Assembly (NCBI RefSeq): GCF_001306915.1
Contig: NZ_LJTC01000007.1
Coordinates: 124,001-188,000, forward strand
Source of the DNA: Pseudoalteromonas lipolytica
Lineage (GTDB): Bacteria > Pseudomonadota > Gammaproteobacteria > Enterobacterales > Alteromonadaceae
Length of the DNA: 64,000 bases
Direction: 5' to 3'
In this document: piece after piece, positions 8,784-17,971 of the stretch
Layout: each line of letters begins with the position of its first letter
How positions within the stretch are numbered: the first letter of the stretch is position 1
The notes under the pieces: model-generated
The model's input: only the letters and a program-made list of their open reading frames with translations
Database searches by the model: none
What the model was told of the DNA's origin: nothing
Translations under genes and position numbers: made by a program

Positions 8784-10103
8784 TTACAATGCCCCGGAGT
8801 GCTTCACATTTAAATAGGTGTTAAGCACATGCGGCAGTAACTGCTCAGGGTTACAGTCTATGGCTATTACACCTTGCTTTTTTAGCTTCGCCATATTGGC
8901 TTTATGTGAATTTAGTAGTGCTAATGCTGCACAGTAACTGGTTGCATCTTCGTACTTTTCAATAGGCTCATCGAGCACTTCATTTACAGCACGGTTATTA
9001 ATATTAATAAGTGCCACTAAGTGGTGTTTTTGTAATAGCTTAATTGCAGGCATTAACTCATCAATGCTTTGCTCATCAAGGGTGGTAACTAATAACACTA
9101 AAGAACGTTTACTGCGTTTAGCAATTAATTGGTTCACAGCCACTAAATAGTCACTGCTGCTCTTATCTGGGTATAGATCATAAAAGTGATTCATTACCCG
9201 TGATACATTCTGTGCGCCTTTAACATCGGGTAACCAGCGCAGGTTTTGGTTAAAGCTTTGCATGCTAAACCAGTCACCTTGCTTTAAAACTGTATGCGAC
9301 AGCAGTAACAATGCATTTAAAGCATGATCAAAGTGGCTACCTTCATTGGCTTCGATGGCCATTTTCTTAGAGGCATCGAGCATCACTATAACATGTTGGT
9401 TTTGCTCTTCTTGATACTCTCGAGAAATGAGTTTTCGACGCTTACTAGTCGCCTGCCAGTCTATTTGTCTAACACTATCACCTTGGCGGTATTCGCGTAA
9501 CTGCTGAAACTCAATACCATCACCGCGCTTTTTAGTGAGTTTTAACCCTGAAATAGGCTTATTCACTACGCCATTTAAATGCTGCTTTGAAGCCACACGG
9601 CTAAAATCGGGATACACTTTTAGTTGAATCGCTTGCGCAGCTAGCCAGTTTGTTTGCCAAAGGCCAAATGGCGACCCAACCCTAAGTTCAATGGCACTGA
9701 TCTGCGCATCGCCTCGCTTGTGAGCGCGTAATGTAAAGCTCTGCTTTGCTTGTTGCATTGCATTAATAAACACCGTTTGCTGTGGCTTTTGCAGCTCAAT
9801 TGCATTGCTCAAATGAACACTGACATCTAGCATGGTCGCATGCTTCGCTTTGTTTTTAATCACTATCTGCAAGGGTTGGCGTCGATACAAAGCCATGTTG
9901 AGGTTCGTTTGTGCGCTTACTTCAAGTAAAGGCTCTGACTTTGCCGCCATATAATCGAAAAATGCGACCAATAAAGGCACTAGGAGCAAGGCCGTTAACA
10001 CTAAGCTGTCAACCGATGCAATGGCACAGACAAACAACAATAACAGCAACAAGGCTGTTAATTGTACTAAGCGTTTTGCAGGTCTATGCTTGATGCGATT
10101 CAT
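8784..10103 (-). CDS. DUF58 domain-containing protein of MoxR operon
   Basis: A 439-residue protein with two N-terminal transmembrane helices (about 12-50), a beta-rich region and the DUF58 domain. The DUF58 signature is clear: GDGIEFQQLREYRQGDSVRQIDW followed by KLISREYQEE. The following vWA-like part has DASKKM instead of a full DxSxS metal site. DUF58 proteins are regular partners of MoxR AAA+ ATPases and are thought to act in folding or activation of envelope complexes. Its start overlaps the moxR stop by four bases. It is the last gene of the RDD-SpoIIM-DUF4129-DUF4350-MoxR-DUF58 operon. Confidence 0.9.
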   Translation of the reverse strand: MNRIKHRPAKRLVQLTALLLLLLFVCAIASVDSLVLTALLLVPLLVAFFDYMAAKSEPLLEVSAQTNLNMALYRRQPLQIVIKNKAKHATMLDVSVHLSNAIELQKPQQTVFINAMQQAKQSFTLRAHKRGDAQISAIELRVGSPFGLWQTNWLAAQAIQLKVYPDFSRVASKQHLNGVVNKPISGLKLTKKRGDGIEFQQLREYRQGDSVRQIDWQATSKRRKLISREYQEEQNQHVIVMLDASKKMAIEANEGSHFDHALNALLLLSHTVLKQGDWFSMQSFNQNLRWLPDVKGAQNVSRVMNHFYDLYPDKSSSDYLVAVNQLIAKRSKRSLVLLVTTLDEQSIDELMPAIKLLQKHHLVALININNRAVNEVLDEPIEKYEDATSYCAALALLNSHKANMAKLKKQGVIAIDCNPEQLLPHVLNTYLNVKHSGAL

Positions 10104-11083
10104 GAGCGCGGCGCTTCAACACTGGCTAAAATGGCATTGATCACTTCATCAAATGACACCCCTTCCAGCTCCAGATCAGCCGATAAAATTAATCGGTGCC
10201 TTAAAATATTCACAGACACTGACTTCACATCATCAGGAGTTACAAAGTCACGACCATTCATTAATGCCATTACTTTTGCGGCTTTAATAATATTAATTGA
10301 GGCACGTAACCCTGCACCGTGCAACACGCCCTGCCAAGTTCGTGAACTACGCACGATATCAACGGCATAATTAAGTATTTGTTCGTCGACTAAGATATCT
10401 GCACAAAGCTGTTTAATTTCCGCAATACGCTTAGCATCTAATACTGCTGGCAGCTGCTCTACTTTGGTTTCATTAGACACAATTTGTGTATTCAGTTTTA
10501 AAAGCTCAACTTCCGATTCATGAGAAGGAAAACCAAGCTCCACTTTCATCATAAAGCGGTCTAATTCAGCCTCTGGCAGTGGATACGTCCCCTCTTGATC
10601 TAACGGGTTTTGAGTGGCTAATACCATAAACGGTGAATCAATAGATAACGACTCCCCATCAATGGTGATTTGTTGCTCTTGCATCACCTCAAGAAGGGCT
10701 GATTGCGTTTTTGCGGGAGCACGGTTGATTTCATCAGCCAGTAAAATATTAGTAAATGCTGGGCCTTTTTTGATATTAAATTCACCTGATTTCATATCAT
10801 ACAAACTATGGCCAACAACATCTGAAGGCATTAAATCCGGTGTAAACTGCACTCGCGAAAAATCTACATTTAAGCTTTTTGCTAAGGCTCTAACCAGTAG
10901 CGTTTTGCCAAGCCCTGGAACTCCTTCAAGTAACACATGACCGCCCGCAAAGAGTACCGTAAGCACATCTTCAACAATGGCATCTTGACCGACTAACACA
11001 CGCGAAATGTTATGCTTTACTTGTTTTACTGCATCAGCTGCCTCAACTAAGCTCATGCGATTAGTGTCTAATTCCGTGCTCAT
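10100..11083 (-). CDS. MoxR family AAA+ ATPase
   Basis: A 327-residue MoxR-type AAA+ ATPase. Walker A is GVPGLGKT (about residues 56-63) and Walker B is LLADEINR. Sensor 1 lies in VLATQNPLDQEGTYPLPEAELDRF, the strongest MoxR signature, and the lid has the sensor 2 arginine region near SSRTWQGVLHGAGLRAS. It probably acts as a chaperone or remodelling ATPase with its DUF58 neighbour. Four-base overlaps with both DUF4350 and DUF58 genes indicate tight coupling. The neighbours resemble the TM0930-type MoxR context rather than the Bat type found at 22 kb. Confidence 0.93.
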   Translation of the reverse strand: MSTELDTNRMSLVEAADAVKQVKHNISRVLVGQDAIVEDVLTVLFAGGHVLLEGVPGLGKTLLVRALAKSLNVDFSRVQFTPDLMPSDVVGHSLYDMKSGEFNIKKGPAFTNILLADEINRAPAKTQSALLEVMQEQQITIDGESLSIDSPFMVLATQNPLDQEGTYPLPEAELDRFMMKVELGFPSHESEVELLKLNTQIVSNETKVEQLPAVLDAKRIAEIKQLCADILVDEQILNYAVDIVRSSRTWQGVLHGAGLRASINIIKAAKVMALMNGRDFVTPDDVKSVSVNILRHRLILSADLELEGVSFDEVINAILASVEAPRS

Positions 11084-12228
11084 AAGGCATTCCTTAATTG
11101 TTTATATCGTTTTATATATTCTGTTCGTTGTTCTTTGGACTCAGGCAACTTGCTAGTAAGCAACTCAGCCACCTGTTGTTTTTCAAAATGAGTTAAATTA
11201 GCGATGATCTGCGCCTGCTTTTCAGCACTAAGCATCTTAAAGTTAGGCACTCGCGACTCTACTTTGGCGTAAAAATCTTTCTTGAGTGCAGTAAATAACA
11301 CGGCTTCGTGACCATGCTCTGAATAAAAGTTTGCTACTGCACGAATATGCTGATTAAAGCTGGTTTTTACATCGAAGTCAGGAGCATAAGAGCGGCCGAT
11401 GCGACTACTGATATGCCACACTGCAAGCACAATTAATAACAGCAACGTCACCACACATTGCCAGCTCCAGTGCCATAATTTGGCAAACCAATTTGGGTAA
11501 GTTAGATAAGGTACATAGGTTACTTTTTTAGCCCCTTTACTTAACCAAAGTAATAAACTGCCATGATCAAGGTGGCGAAGTCGGTAATTGGTAAAAGGTA
11601 ACAGCGATGGCATCACAATGACCCGACCTTGACCAAACGCAAAGTCACACATCAGGGTGTTGCCGTTATCATTATTGGTACTCACACCGGGGCAGTTTTC
11701 AATAAAAAAGGCACGGCTTAGCTCAAGGTCAAGCTCAGTGTTTTCATCAATTGAGAGCGTACTATTTTTATGCCCCTCTTTGAGCATTGCAAAATCATAT
11801 TCAAACACATCTTCTTGGCTTTCTACATTAATACCAAGCTGACTAAAAAATACGGTGCTATCAATTGCCAGCTCATCACGTTGCCTGTTTAATACATAAA
11901 TCAAGCGTCCGCCTTCAGCGACCCAATCAGCCAGCTGTACATCTAACAGGTAAGAATCAGCTAGCACTGCCTCATCTAAAATTAAGATACTTTGTGGGTC
12001 TATGTTTAACTCATCACTTTGAGCTTGCTCTGCCAAGCGCTTGTTTTTATTCCAATCGATACCATTGGCTTTAAGTAGCCGCTTAGCCATCGTAAAGTTA
12101 TCTTTTGCGACATCACTATGAAAGCCAATCTCTATTTCTTTTTTCTGCCAATCTAAAGAGGCAATACCCGCAATAGCAAATAGGCTAAACAATACGAGCG
12201 CCGCAATAAGCACAACCTTAAGCTTCAT
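11080..12228 (-). CDS. DUF4350 domain-containing membrane protein
   Basis: A 382-residue protein with an N-terminal anchor helix (residues 5-25), a periplasmic domain, and a second transmembrane helix near 255-275 (WHWSWQCVVTLLLLIVLAVWH) before a cytoplasmic tail. The region with SILILDEAVLADSYLLDVQLADWVAEGGRLIYV is typical of DUF4350, a glutamine amidotransferase-like fold without an obvious catalytic triad here. DUF4350 genes nearly always sit beside moxR and DUF58. It overlaps moxR by four bases and the DUF4129 gene by eleven. Confidence 0.85.
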   Translation of the reverse strand: MKLKVVLIAALVLFSLFAIAGIASLDWQKKEIEIGFHSDVAKDNFTMAKRLLKANGIDWNKNKRLAEQAQSDELNIDPQSILILDEAVLADSYLLDVQLADWVAEGGRLIYVLNRQRDELAIDSTVFFSQLGINVESQEDVFEYDFAMLKEGHKNSTLSIDENTELDLELSRAFFIENCPGVSTNNDNGNTLMCDFAFGQGRVIVMPSLLPFTNYRLRHLDHGSLLLWLSKGAKKVTYVPYLTYPNWFAKLWHWSWQCVVTLLLLIVLAVWHISSRIGRSYAPDFDVKTSFNQHIRAVANFYSEHGHEAVLFTALKKDFYAKVESRVPNFKMLSAEKQAQIIANLTHFEKQQVAELLTSKLPESKEQRTEYIKRYKQLRNAL

Positions 12229-13678
12229 GGGCTTGCTCCTGAGTCTCTGCTGTCATAGCTGTAATTTGCTCAATCAGCTCGATAAAGTCGATATCAGGGG
12301 TTTTATGGCCCCAAGCGACCGTGACCCACGCAGAAAATAAGCGAGCAAAAATTGCTTGCCCTTGATTTGGCACCCTAGCATCAATTGCACGTTTACATTC
12401 GCGCTCAGTCATCGAGCGGTGTAAGCGCACTTCATGTCGTTGCTGCGCCCAACTCAGCGCATGATGAAGCAAATACGCCAGCGCCAAGCGGTGCTGCCCT
12501 TGCTCAAAACACTGCTTTGCAGCAGCAATTAAATCAGTAGGTAAATCCTTACTTTTAATTTCTGCAAATAAGGTTGGAATAACTGGCTGTTCATTCACTT
12601 TACTGCGCTCAGGCAAGCTTAAGTTGGCAAAAAAGCCACGTTTTTGCATCAGGTAATACACTAGCCAAATAACTAATAGGCCGACCAATACCCAAACTAA
12701 CACGCCAAACACTTCACCAATGGCAGTAAATACATCGATAAGCCAAGACCAGTCACTATCTGATGAACTCGCTTTGGCTTCGATATTTGGCACCCACGTA
12801 GTCTCAGTTTCGATGACATTAGGCTCATTATAAAGAGCAGTAACTTGCTCTTTTACCGCTTGCTTATCGATTTGCTCTGCATAGCTTGTTGATGGTTGCA
12901 GCGTAAATGTTGTCAGCAGAAGAAGTGCTACAGCACTGACTACGCCTGCAAGACGGGTGCGAATATTTTTAAATGCCAGCTCGATATCCCAGCCCTCTAG
13001 TTCAACACGGCGGTGTAAATAAGCAAGGAAACCGCCAGTAACAAAAAGCGGCGCCACTAATGAAATACTGAAGATATAAATAAAGTTAAACGCTATCTCA
13101 ACCCAGATTGGCGCTTCAAAAATTTGGTACATGGCTTCTTGTGCAGAGAATGAATGGGGCACAAGTGCAATTGTCAGTGCCGATATTCCCATCAATAAGA
13201 TAAACTCAAAATGTACACAAAACAGCATCCACAATGTCTGCTTAGGCTTATTTGAAGCAAACAACACCTGCTTACGTTTGGTTTTGCGCTCACCTGATAG
13301 TCGCTCAAGTTGCTCTACGGGGGCTAAAAATGCTCTGTTTGGGCTGAGCCTAAAAACGGTTAAATGCGCAAGCATATCAGCGATTTTTAACTGCTTGAGT
13401 AACTTTAAGCTACTCATTAAGCTGACTGGCTGATTGAAAACCGCTTTTGACATGTAATCAAGTAATGGTCGCTCAAATACAGGTTTAAGCCACCAAACAA
13501 CAAAGCCGCCTATGCCCCAGTTTACTAGAAAGCCAACAATTAAAAATACGGGCACGGCCATCATCAAATACAAAGAGACCAATGCGACAGCATGCTGCTT
13601 AACTAGCAACACTGTTAAATCAAAGGTTTCGTAAGCACTGCGCTTGCGAGGATTGAAGCTAAGACGATTAAGCTCCAT
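12218..13678 (-). CDS. DUF4129 domain-containing membrane protein
   Basis: A membrane protein of about 486 residues. An upstream in-frame start at 13732 would add 18 residues, but the ATG at 13676-13678 has GGGGA seven bases ahead and gives an N-terminus MELNRLSFNP that fits a cytoplasmic start; it overlaps the spoIIM-like stop by eleven bases. Helices occur near 30-70, 155-185, 200-230 and 250-270, plus one at about 330-350. The C-terminal domain ALAYLLHHALSW...LHRSMTERECKRA is the DUF4129 signature, related to transglutaminase-associated tails. It is part of the MoxR operon and its role is not defined. Confidence 0.82.
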   Translation of the reverse strand: MELNRLSFNPRKRSAYETFDLTVLLVKQHAVALVSLYLMMAVPVFLIVGFLVNWGIGGFVVWWLKPVFERPLLDYMSKAVFNQPVSLMSSLKLLKQLKIADMLAHLTVFRLSPNRAFLAPVEQLERLSGERKTKRKQVLFASNKPKQTLWMLFCVHFEFILLMGISALTIALVPHSFSAQEAMYQIFEAPIWVEIAFNFIYIFSISLVAPLFVTGGFLAYLHRRVELEGWDIELAFKNIRTRLAGVVSAVALLLLTTFTLQPSTSYAEQIDKQAVKEQVTALYNEPNVIETETTWVPNIEAKASSSDSDWSWLIDVFTAIGEVFGVLVWVLVGLLVIWLVYYLMQKRGFFANLSLPERSKVNEQPVIPTLFAEIKSKDLPTDLIAAAKQCFEQGQHRLALAYLLHHALSWAQQRHEVRLHRSMTERECKRAIDARVPNQGQAIFARLFSAWVTVAWGHKTPDIDFIELIEQITAMTAETQEQAHEA

Positions 13679-14618
13679 AGCGCATTCCCCTGTACAAGCG
13701 AAAAATGACATAAGCCCAACAGCCGCTGCCAACTAAATATTTAACTTCGTTAGCAATATCACGGGGTGACCAAAATGCTTCGATAAAAGCGGCAATGACT
13801 AACATCAAAAATGCGCCAACAATCAGTGGAAGCGCTTTTTGAGCAGCCTGTTTCATCGCATATGCGCGGGTATACTGCCCAGGATTTAACAAGCCATAAC
13901 CTATTTGACACCCAGCCGCTGAGGCAATGATGATAGCGGTTAACTCAAACGAGCCATGGGTTATTACAAACGAAAAAAACGGCCCTTCAAATCCAACATT
14001 GACAATGTGAGCCGCAACGGCACCAAAATAAAAACTATTGAACAACAAGAAAAAAGCAGCACCAACACAGAACAGAACACCACCTGCAAACATCTGAAAT
14101 GCAATGCCAATATTATTGTAGATATAGACCCCGAACATCATCAGATCTTGTGATGCGCCGCGCTCAGCCGATTGAACGCTACCACTAGGGTTATACATTT
14201 GTTCGATATTAAGCACTGTACCTTGCCCTAAAAATGTATAAGCGGCATCAGGGTCAATTGTCACCCAAATAAAAGCAACTAAGGCCAATCCCCAAAATGC
14301 CAATAAGTTAATGCCAAGCATTAAACGATTTTCATACAGTGCACGTGGAAATGCCGTGCGGGCCACATGCCATATTTCAGAAAATTGATTGCTTCGAGAT
14401 AAATAAAGGCGCTTTTGTCCTAATTGCACCAGCCTGTTTATTTGCTCAATCAACACTGGACTATATTGACGACTTTGCGCAATGGCTAAATCATTACAGA
14501 CTTTGCGATACAAGTTAGGGAAGTTAACAGGTAAAGACTTTGCACTATTTTGCTCGCAAAGCGCTTCAAACTCATCCCAACTGACACTATTTGATTTTAC
14601 AAATTGAGTTTGCTTCAT
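13668..14618 (-). CDS. Stage II sporulation protein M (SpoIIM)-like membrane protein
   Basis: A 316-residue protein with a soluble N-terminal helical region (1-95) and five or six transmembrane helices. The segments FGVYIYNNIGIAFQMFAGGVLF and THGSFELTAIIIASAAGCQIG match the SpoIIM/DUF95 family: in true SpoIIM it belongs to the engulfment complex, but in non-sporulating bacteria it is a conserved member of MoxR/RDD clusters with unknown role. Its start overlaps the RDD stop by four bases and its stop overlaps the DUF4129 start. Confidence 0.88.
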   Translation of the reverse strand: MKQTQFVKSNSVSWDEFEALCEQNSAKSLPVNFPNLYRKVCNDLAIAQSRQYSPVLIEQINRLVQLGQKRLYLSRSNQFSEIWHVARTAFPRALYENRLMLGINLLAFWGLALVAFIWVTIDPDAAYTFLGQGTVLNIEQMYNPSGSVQSAERGASQDLMMFGVYIYNNIGIAFQMFAGGVLFCVGAAFFLLFNSFYFGAVAAHIVNVGFEGPFFSFVITHGSFELTAIIIASAAGCQIGYGLLNPGQYTRAYAMKQAAQKALPLIVGAFLMLVIAAFIEAFWSPRDIANEVKYLVGSGCWAYVIFRLYRGMRYGA

Positions 14619-15343
14619 TGCTTACCCTCCTGCTGCGGGTAATCGTTATCGTGTTGAACTTGACCTGCAAAGTGGCGTGCGTAACTAACAAGCTGCGCCT
14701 CAATCTCATGCTCTGCAGCAGAAAAGGGAGTAGCTAAAATAGCTGCCAACTCACGACGCCTTGCATCCGATAATTCATCATGACGCTCTGCAAAAGCAAG
14801 CACCGCTAATTGCTCTTCGGTGGTTAAGCTAATGGTAGGAATATGCACTTCTCCTTGTGATAATTCTGGGCGCATAGCTAACTCATCGTCGTAAATAACC
14901 ATAGTGCCTGCAGCCCAATCACCAATGCGTTTAAAACGGTTGTTAAACAACATAACCACAAGGCCTAAGAAATAGCCTATAGGTAGCATATCGGCTGGAC
15001 GTAGTAAGTTACGCACTACAATTTGCGAAAAGCTCGCTGGTAAGCCATTGTCTTGCACAACACGGATTTTAAGGCGTTTTTTACCCGGCGTTTGGCCATT
15101 TTCCATTTCAAACAGGATGTTATATCCCCATGAAATTAAAAAGTAAGCAATTAAGATAAGCCCCTGCCCTGCATCACCAAAGAAGGCCAATACAGTACCA
15201 ACAGCAAGTAGAACCAAACTACGGATAATAAAATCGATAATGTAGGCATAGCTTCTGGCAACAACGCCAGCGGGAGTAATGGCGATATCAACGCCTTCAG
15301 GGAGTTTGATGTATTCTCTGTTTTCCAATCCGTGGTTCAACAT
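14615..15343 (-). CDS. RDD family membrane protein
   Basis: A protein of about 242 residues whose RDD domain has three transmembrane helices. The R and D residues occur in VVARSYAYIIDFIIRS, GQTPGKKRLKIRVV and NRFKRIGDWAAGTMVI. The frame is open to 15460, but that longer start would run through the efpL terminator. The ATG at 15341-15343 (MLNHGLENREYIKLPEGVDI) fits family N-termini. The soluble tail (about 160-242) is specific to RDD proteins in MoxR clusters. It is the first gene of the six-gene operon. RDD proteins are proposed transporters, some sodium/proton-linked; no substrate can be given. Confidence 0.85.
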   Translation of the reverse strand: MLNHGLENREYIKLPEGVDIAITPAGVVARSYAYIIDFIIRSLVLLAVGTVLAFFGDAGQGLILIAYFLISWGYNILFEMENGQTPGKKRLKIRVVQDNGLPASFSQIVVRNLLRPADMLPIGYFLGLVVMLFNNRFKRIGDWAAGTMVIYDDELAMRPELSQGEVHIPTISLTTEEQLAVLAFAERHDELSDARRRELAAILATPFSAAEHEIEAQLVSYARHFAGQVQHDNDYPQQEGKQ

Positions 15344-15446
15344 TAATCTACTACTGATAATTATTATTGTTTTCGTAAGCCGATAATAATGCGCGTTTTT
15401 CGTTCCTTTTTCAATGAATTTTGTAATGAGCGAGTTACTAATAAAG

Positions 15447-15470
15447 CAAAAAACCGGCAAAAAGCCGGTT
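15447..15470 (-). terminator. Intrinsic terminator after efpL
   Basis: AACCGGC, five-base loop, GCCGGTT, followed on the minus strand by a run of six T. It ends efpL, whose stop is at 15489, and separates it from the RDD operon. Confidence 0.88.
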
Positions 15471-15488
15471 CTCTAATGGACCACAGAG

Positions 15489-16061
15489 TTATTTTTCTGC
15501 GCGTCCCATAAATTTTTGTTCAACGGTGTTGATACGAATACGGTCACCTGTTGAAATATGCTCAGGAACTTGAATCGTTAAACCCGTTGTTAAACGTGCA
15601 GGCTTTGAACGTGCACTTGCTGAAGCGCCTTTGATTGAAGGGTCTGTTTCTTCAACAACAAGCTCAACACTTGATGGTAAATCTAAGCCAACTGGTGAGC
15701 CATCAATCACAATCACGTGAAGGCCTTGAGTTTCTTCATTAACGAATAAAATCTCTTCGCTGATCGCTTCTTTATTAAGGTTATATGGCGTGTAGTCTTC
15801 ATTATCCATGAAAACATACTCTTCACCATCAATGTAAGAGAACATTGCTTCGCGACGAATGAGATCAGCAAGCTTTAACATATCGCTGTCTTTAAATGTT
15901 TCATCAACTTTACCGCCTGTTACCACATCGTATAAACGCATGCGGTATAAACTGCCACCAGCACGACCTTGTGGTACAGAACGTTGAATATCTTTAACTA
16001 CTAAAACACGGCCGTTATGCTCGATAGCGGCGCCTTTTTTAACTTCACTTGCCTTAGGCAT
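15489..16061 (-). CDS. efpL: Elongation factor P-like protein EfpL (YeiP)
   Basis: A 190-residue EF-P paralogue. The start [10 protein letters not shown], the [10 protein letters not shown] segment, [13 protein letters not shown] and the ending MGRAEK all match YeiP rather than EF-P. EF-P family proteins bind between the P and E sites of the ribosome and relieve stalling at proline-rich stretches. The loop tip carries Arg33 (QGRAGG), the same position as the unmodified arginine of E. coli EfpL, so the lysyl modification used by EF-P is not expected. It is monocistronic with a strong terminator. Confidence 0.93.
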   Translation of the reverse strand: MPKASEVKKGAAIEHNGRVLVVKDIQRSVPQGRAGGSLYRMRLYDVVTGGKVDETFKDSDMLKLADLIRREAMFSYIDGEEYVFMDNEDYTPYNLNKEAISEEILFVNEETQGLHVIVIDGSPVGLDLPSSVELVVEETDPSIKGASASARSKPARLTTGLTIQVPEHISTGDRIRINTVEQKFMGRAEK

Positions 16062-16251
16062 GGGTGTATTCCTATCGTTTTTTGATGACAGAAATTTACC
16101 ACGTAATAGCTTTTGTTCAATAAAAATTTACAGTTTAATCTCAGAGCCTTTATTTATATTATTTTTCAGCAAATTATAACGATAGTTGTCTCCAAACTAC
16201 GAAAAAGCTGCTATGTTTATAACTACGAAAAATGACTTCAAGGATTGGATC

Positions 16252-16638
16252 ATGAATCAACACACAGTACACGAGTATTTAATGAAAAAGCCATTGGTGA
16301 TGATCACCCAACCATTTGGCCAAGATGTCGACGTTTACAAGGTGAATCATAAAATGTTTGCTACCCTTGCCGAGGGCAAAGAAGGTCAAACTGACGATGA
16401 GGGAAACCTTGTATGGTGGCTAAATCTGAAATGCGATCCAGATGAAGCCCAAGCACTGCGTGATATTTTCCCGTCGGTGATCCCGGGTTATCACATGAAC
16501 AAACGTTTATGGAATACGGTTATTTTAGATGGCACCGTACCACAGGGAGAGATTGAACGAATGATTGATAATTCGTTTGATTTAGTGGTTGCGAATATGC
16601 CAGAAAAAGACAGAAAAGCAATTGAGCTTCATCTGTAA
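16252..16638 (+). CDS. MmcQ/YjbR family protein
   Basis: A protein of about 128 residues of the MmcQ/YjbR family, with a CyaY-like double-wing fold. The frame is open from 16186, but the ATG at 16252 is preceded by AAGGA at 16240-16244 with seven bases of spacing and gives MNQHTVHEYLMKKPL, the family N-terminus. Typical features are VYKVNHKMFATL, LWWLNLKCDP-like strands (VWWLNLKCDP) and the closing PGYHMNKRLWNTVILDG, with the conserved Y-H-x-N-K-x-x-W pattern. DNA binding has been suggested for the family but function is not settled. Confidence 0.88.
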   Translation: MNQHTVHEYLMKKPLVMITQPFGQDVDVYKVNHKMFATLAEGKEGQTDDEGNLVWWLNLKCDPDEAQALRDIFPSVIPGYHMNKRLWNTVILDGTVPQGEIERMIDNSFDLVVANMPEKDRKAIELHL

Positions 16639-16640
16639 AA

Positions 16641-16673
16641 TTGCGCACTGATCACGCTCTGTGATCAGTGCAA
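16641..16673. terminator. Shared hairpin between convergent genes
   Basis: An eleven-base stem GCACTGATCAC / GTGATCAGTGC with a five-base loop, between the yjbR-like stop (16638) and the convergent GNAT gene. The hairpin covers the stop and last codons of the GNAT gene. Flanking T-runs are weak, so it could be a terminator or a transcript-end stabilising structure. Confidence 0.6.
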
Positions 16674-17182
16674 CTTAAATGAAAATGATGATCGGTATAC
16701 AAAACACCGCCAATAGCATACGCATCTAGTTGCTTATCGACTAACTGAAAACCACATTTCTCAAGTACTTTTTCTGAACCGATATTACCCTCGGTGACAA
16801 CCGCTTTAAATTCACGCACAGCATGCTCTGATTTGGCGTAATCAAGCACCGCTTGCAAAGACTCTGTGGCATAGCCACGACCATGAAAGTTAGGCAGTAG
16901 CAAATAACCAACTTCTTGACTATCTGGCACTGTTGATGAAGTAAACCCCGTCACACCCACCTCTTTACCCGTACTGGTTTCAACAATAACTAAACAAAGT
17001 GGTGAATTCGAATTTGGCTGCCAAGGCTTTAAACGCTCATTAAACTTTGCTCGTAGTTGCGCCTCTGAGGGCTTATCGAAGCACTTCTCTATCACTTGAG
17101 CATCATTATGCAAAGTATAAAACAGCGGCCAGTCATCGGCATTTAACAGCCTTAATGTTAATCGCGCAGTGGTGAGAGTCAT
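16652..17182 (-). CDS. GNAT family N-acetyltransferase (RimJ/RimL type)
   Basis: A 176-residue acetyltransferase with the typical RimJ/RimL-like opening LTTARLTLRLLNADDWPLFYTLHND. The acetyl-CoA binding loop is seen in EVGYLLLPNFHGRGYATESLQAVLDYA (Q/R-x-x-G-x-G/A pattern as HGRGYA). GNIGSEKVLEKCGFQ is the family C-terminal motif. The acceptor may be a protein N-terminus or a small molecule and cannot be predicted. Its last codons lie in the terminator hairpin shared with the convergent yjbR-like gene. Confidence 0.88.
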   Translation of the reverse strand: MTLTTARLTLRLLNADDWPLFYTLHNDAQVIEKCFDKPSEAQLRAKFNERLKPWQPNSNSPLCLVIVETSTGKEVGVTGFTSSTVPDSQEVGYLLLPNFHGRGYATESLQAVLDYAKSEHAVREFKAVVTEGNIGSEKVLEKCGFQLVDKQLDAYAIGGVLYTDHHFHLSCTDHRA

Positions 17183-17294
17183 GGTGATTAATCGCTTTGT
17201 AAATAAACCTAGTTATAACAAACTGATTTCGTGAGTTAAATACCACTTATGGCCAATATAGAAGAAAAGCCCACATTTTTTAGACTTAACTTAG

Positions 17295-17597
17295 TTATAC
17301 TTCAAAGCCAAAATGACTCCCGTCCGGGAGCTCAACATCAAGTCTTAAGGTACCCCCAGCAGCTTCAACATAGCGCTTTAATGATGATAATCTAACGTCA
17401 CGACCTGGTTTCTCCATGTCAGATATCGTTGGCTGCTTGACGCCAAGCTCTTTCGCCATCTCACCTTGTGTTAGTTTCATATGTTCACGAAGCTCTGCTA
17501 AATGAATATTAAGAAGCATATCTGACGCCGCTTTCTTAGCTTTGGCTACCACTTCTGGTTTTTCATTCGCCAATAACTTTTCCAGTGTTCTAGCCAT
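17295..17597 (-). CDS. HigA-type antitoxin, XRE helix-turn-helix
   Basis: A 100-residue antitoxin with a Cro/C1-type helix-turn-helix at about 33-85 (LREHMKLTQGEMAKELGVKQPTISDMEK). The start is five bases after the toxin stop, the toxin-first order normal for higBA loci. HigA neutralises HigB and represses the shared promoter. The protein looks complete, unlike its toxin partner. A palindromic operator-like sequence lies upstream of the pair. Confidence 0.88.
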   Translation of the reverse strand: MARTLEKLLANEKPEVVAKAKKAASDMLLNIHLAELREHMKLTQGEMAKELGVKQPTISDMEKPGRDVRLSSLKRYVEAAGGTLRLDVELPDGSHFGFEV

Positions 17598-17602
17598 TAT
17601 AT

Positions 17603-17954
17603 TTACCTCTTTTCTAACTTATCTAGGTGAGCCGAATATTCACTATCAGCTATCGGGATCATTTGCTCATAAAACCTTTTTTCATTTGAGTTTTTATTAC
17701 CCGCACAGAGAACAATCGCTTTTCGGTTTGGATCAAAAGCAAAAAAAGCACGTATCGGAATCCCTTTACTTTGAATCCTTAACTCCTTCATATTACTAAA
17801 ACAAGAACCATACACTGTATCTGCATAAGGTCTTGCTAGCATAGGACCTCGCTCCTGAAGAACCATATACACACGCAAGTACATTAGTTCGGTCTGTGTC
17901 ATCTAAGGCGTCAAACCAATTATCGAACCTGTCGGTTGTTTCAACTAACCACAT
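17603..17954 (-). pseudogene. HigB/Gp49-type RelE-like toxin, apparently frameshifted
   Basis: The frame from 17902 encodes the C-terminal three quarters of a Gp49/HigB-type toxin (MKELRIQSKG, RAFFAFDPNRKAIVLCAG, KRFYEQMIPIAD). A perfect AAGGAGG six bases ahead of the ATG at 17954 starts a different frame, giving MWLVETTDRFDNWFDALD, which is exactly the missing family N-terminus. The two parts would join at VLACVY / MVLQERGP, at the repeat GTATATGG near 17864-17871: loss of one AT unit, or gain of one base, explains it. As written, full-length toxin cannot be made. Sequencing error or recoding are alternatives. Confidence 0.8.
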
Positions 17955-17971
17955 ATGAGTCCTCCTTGACC

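Noticed and set aside
15344-15460. Longer start for the RDD gene
   Set aside because: Would translate through the efpL terminator and adds sequence unlike the family.
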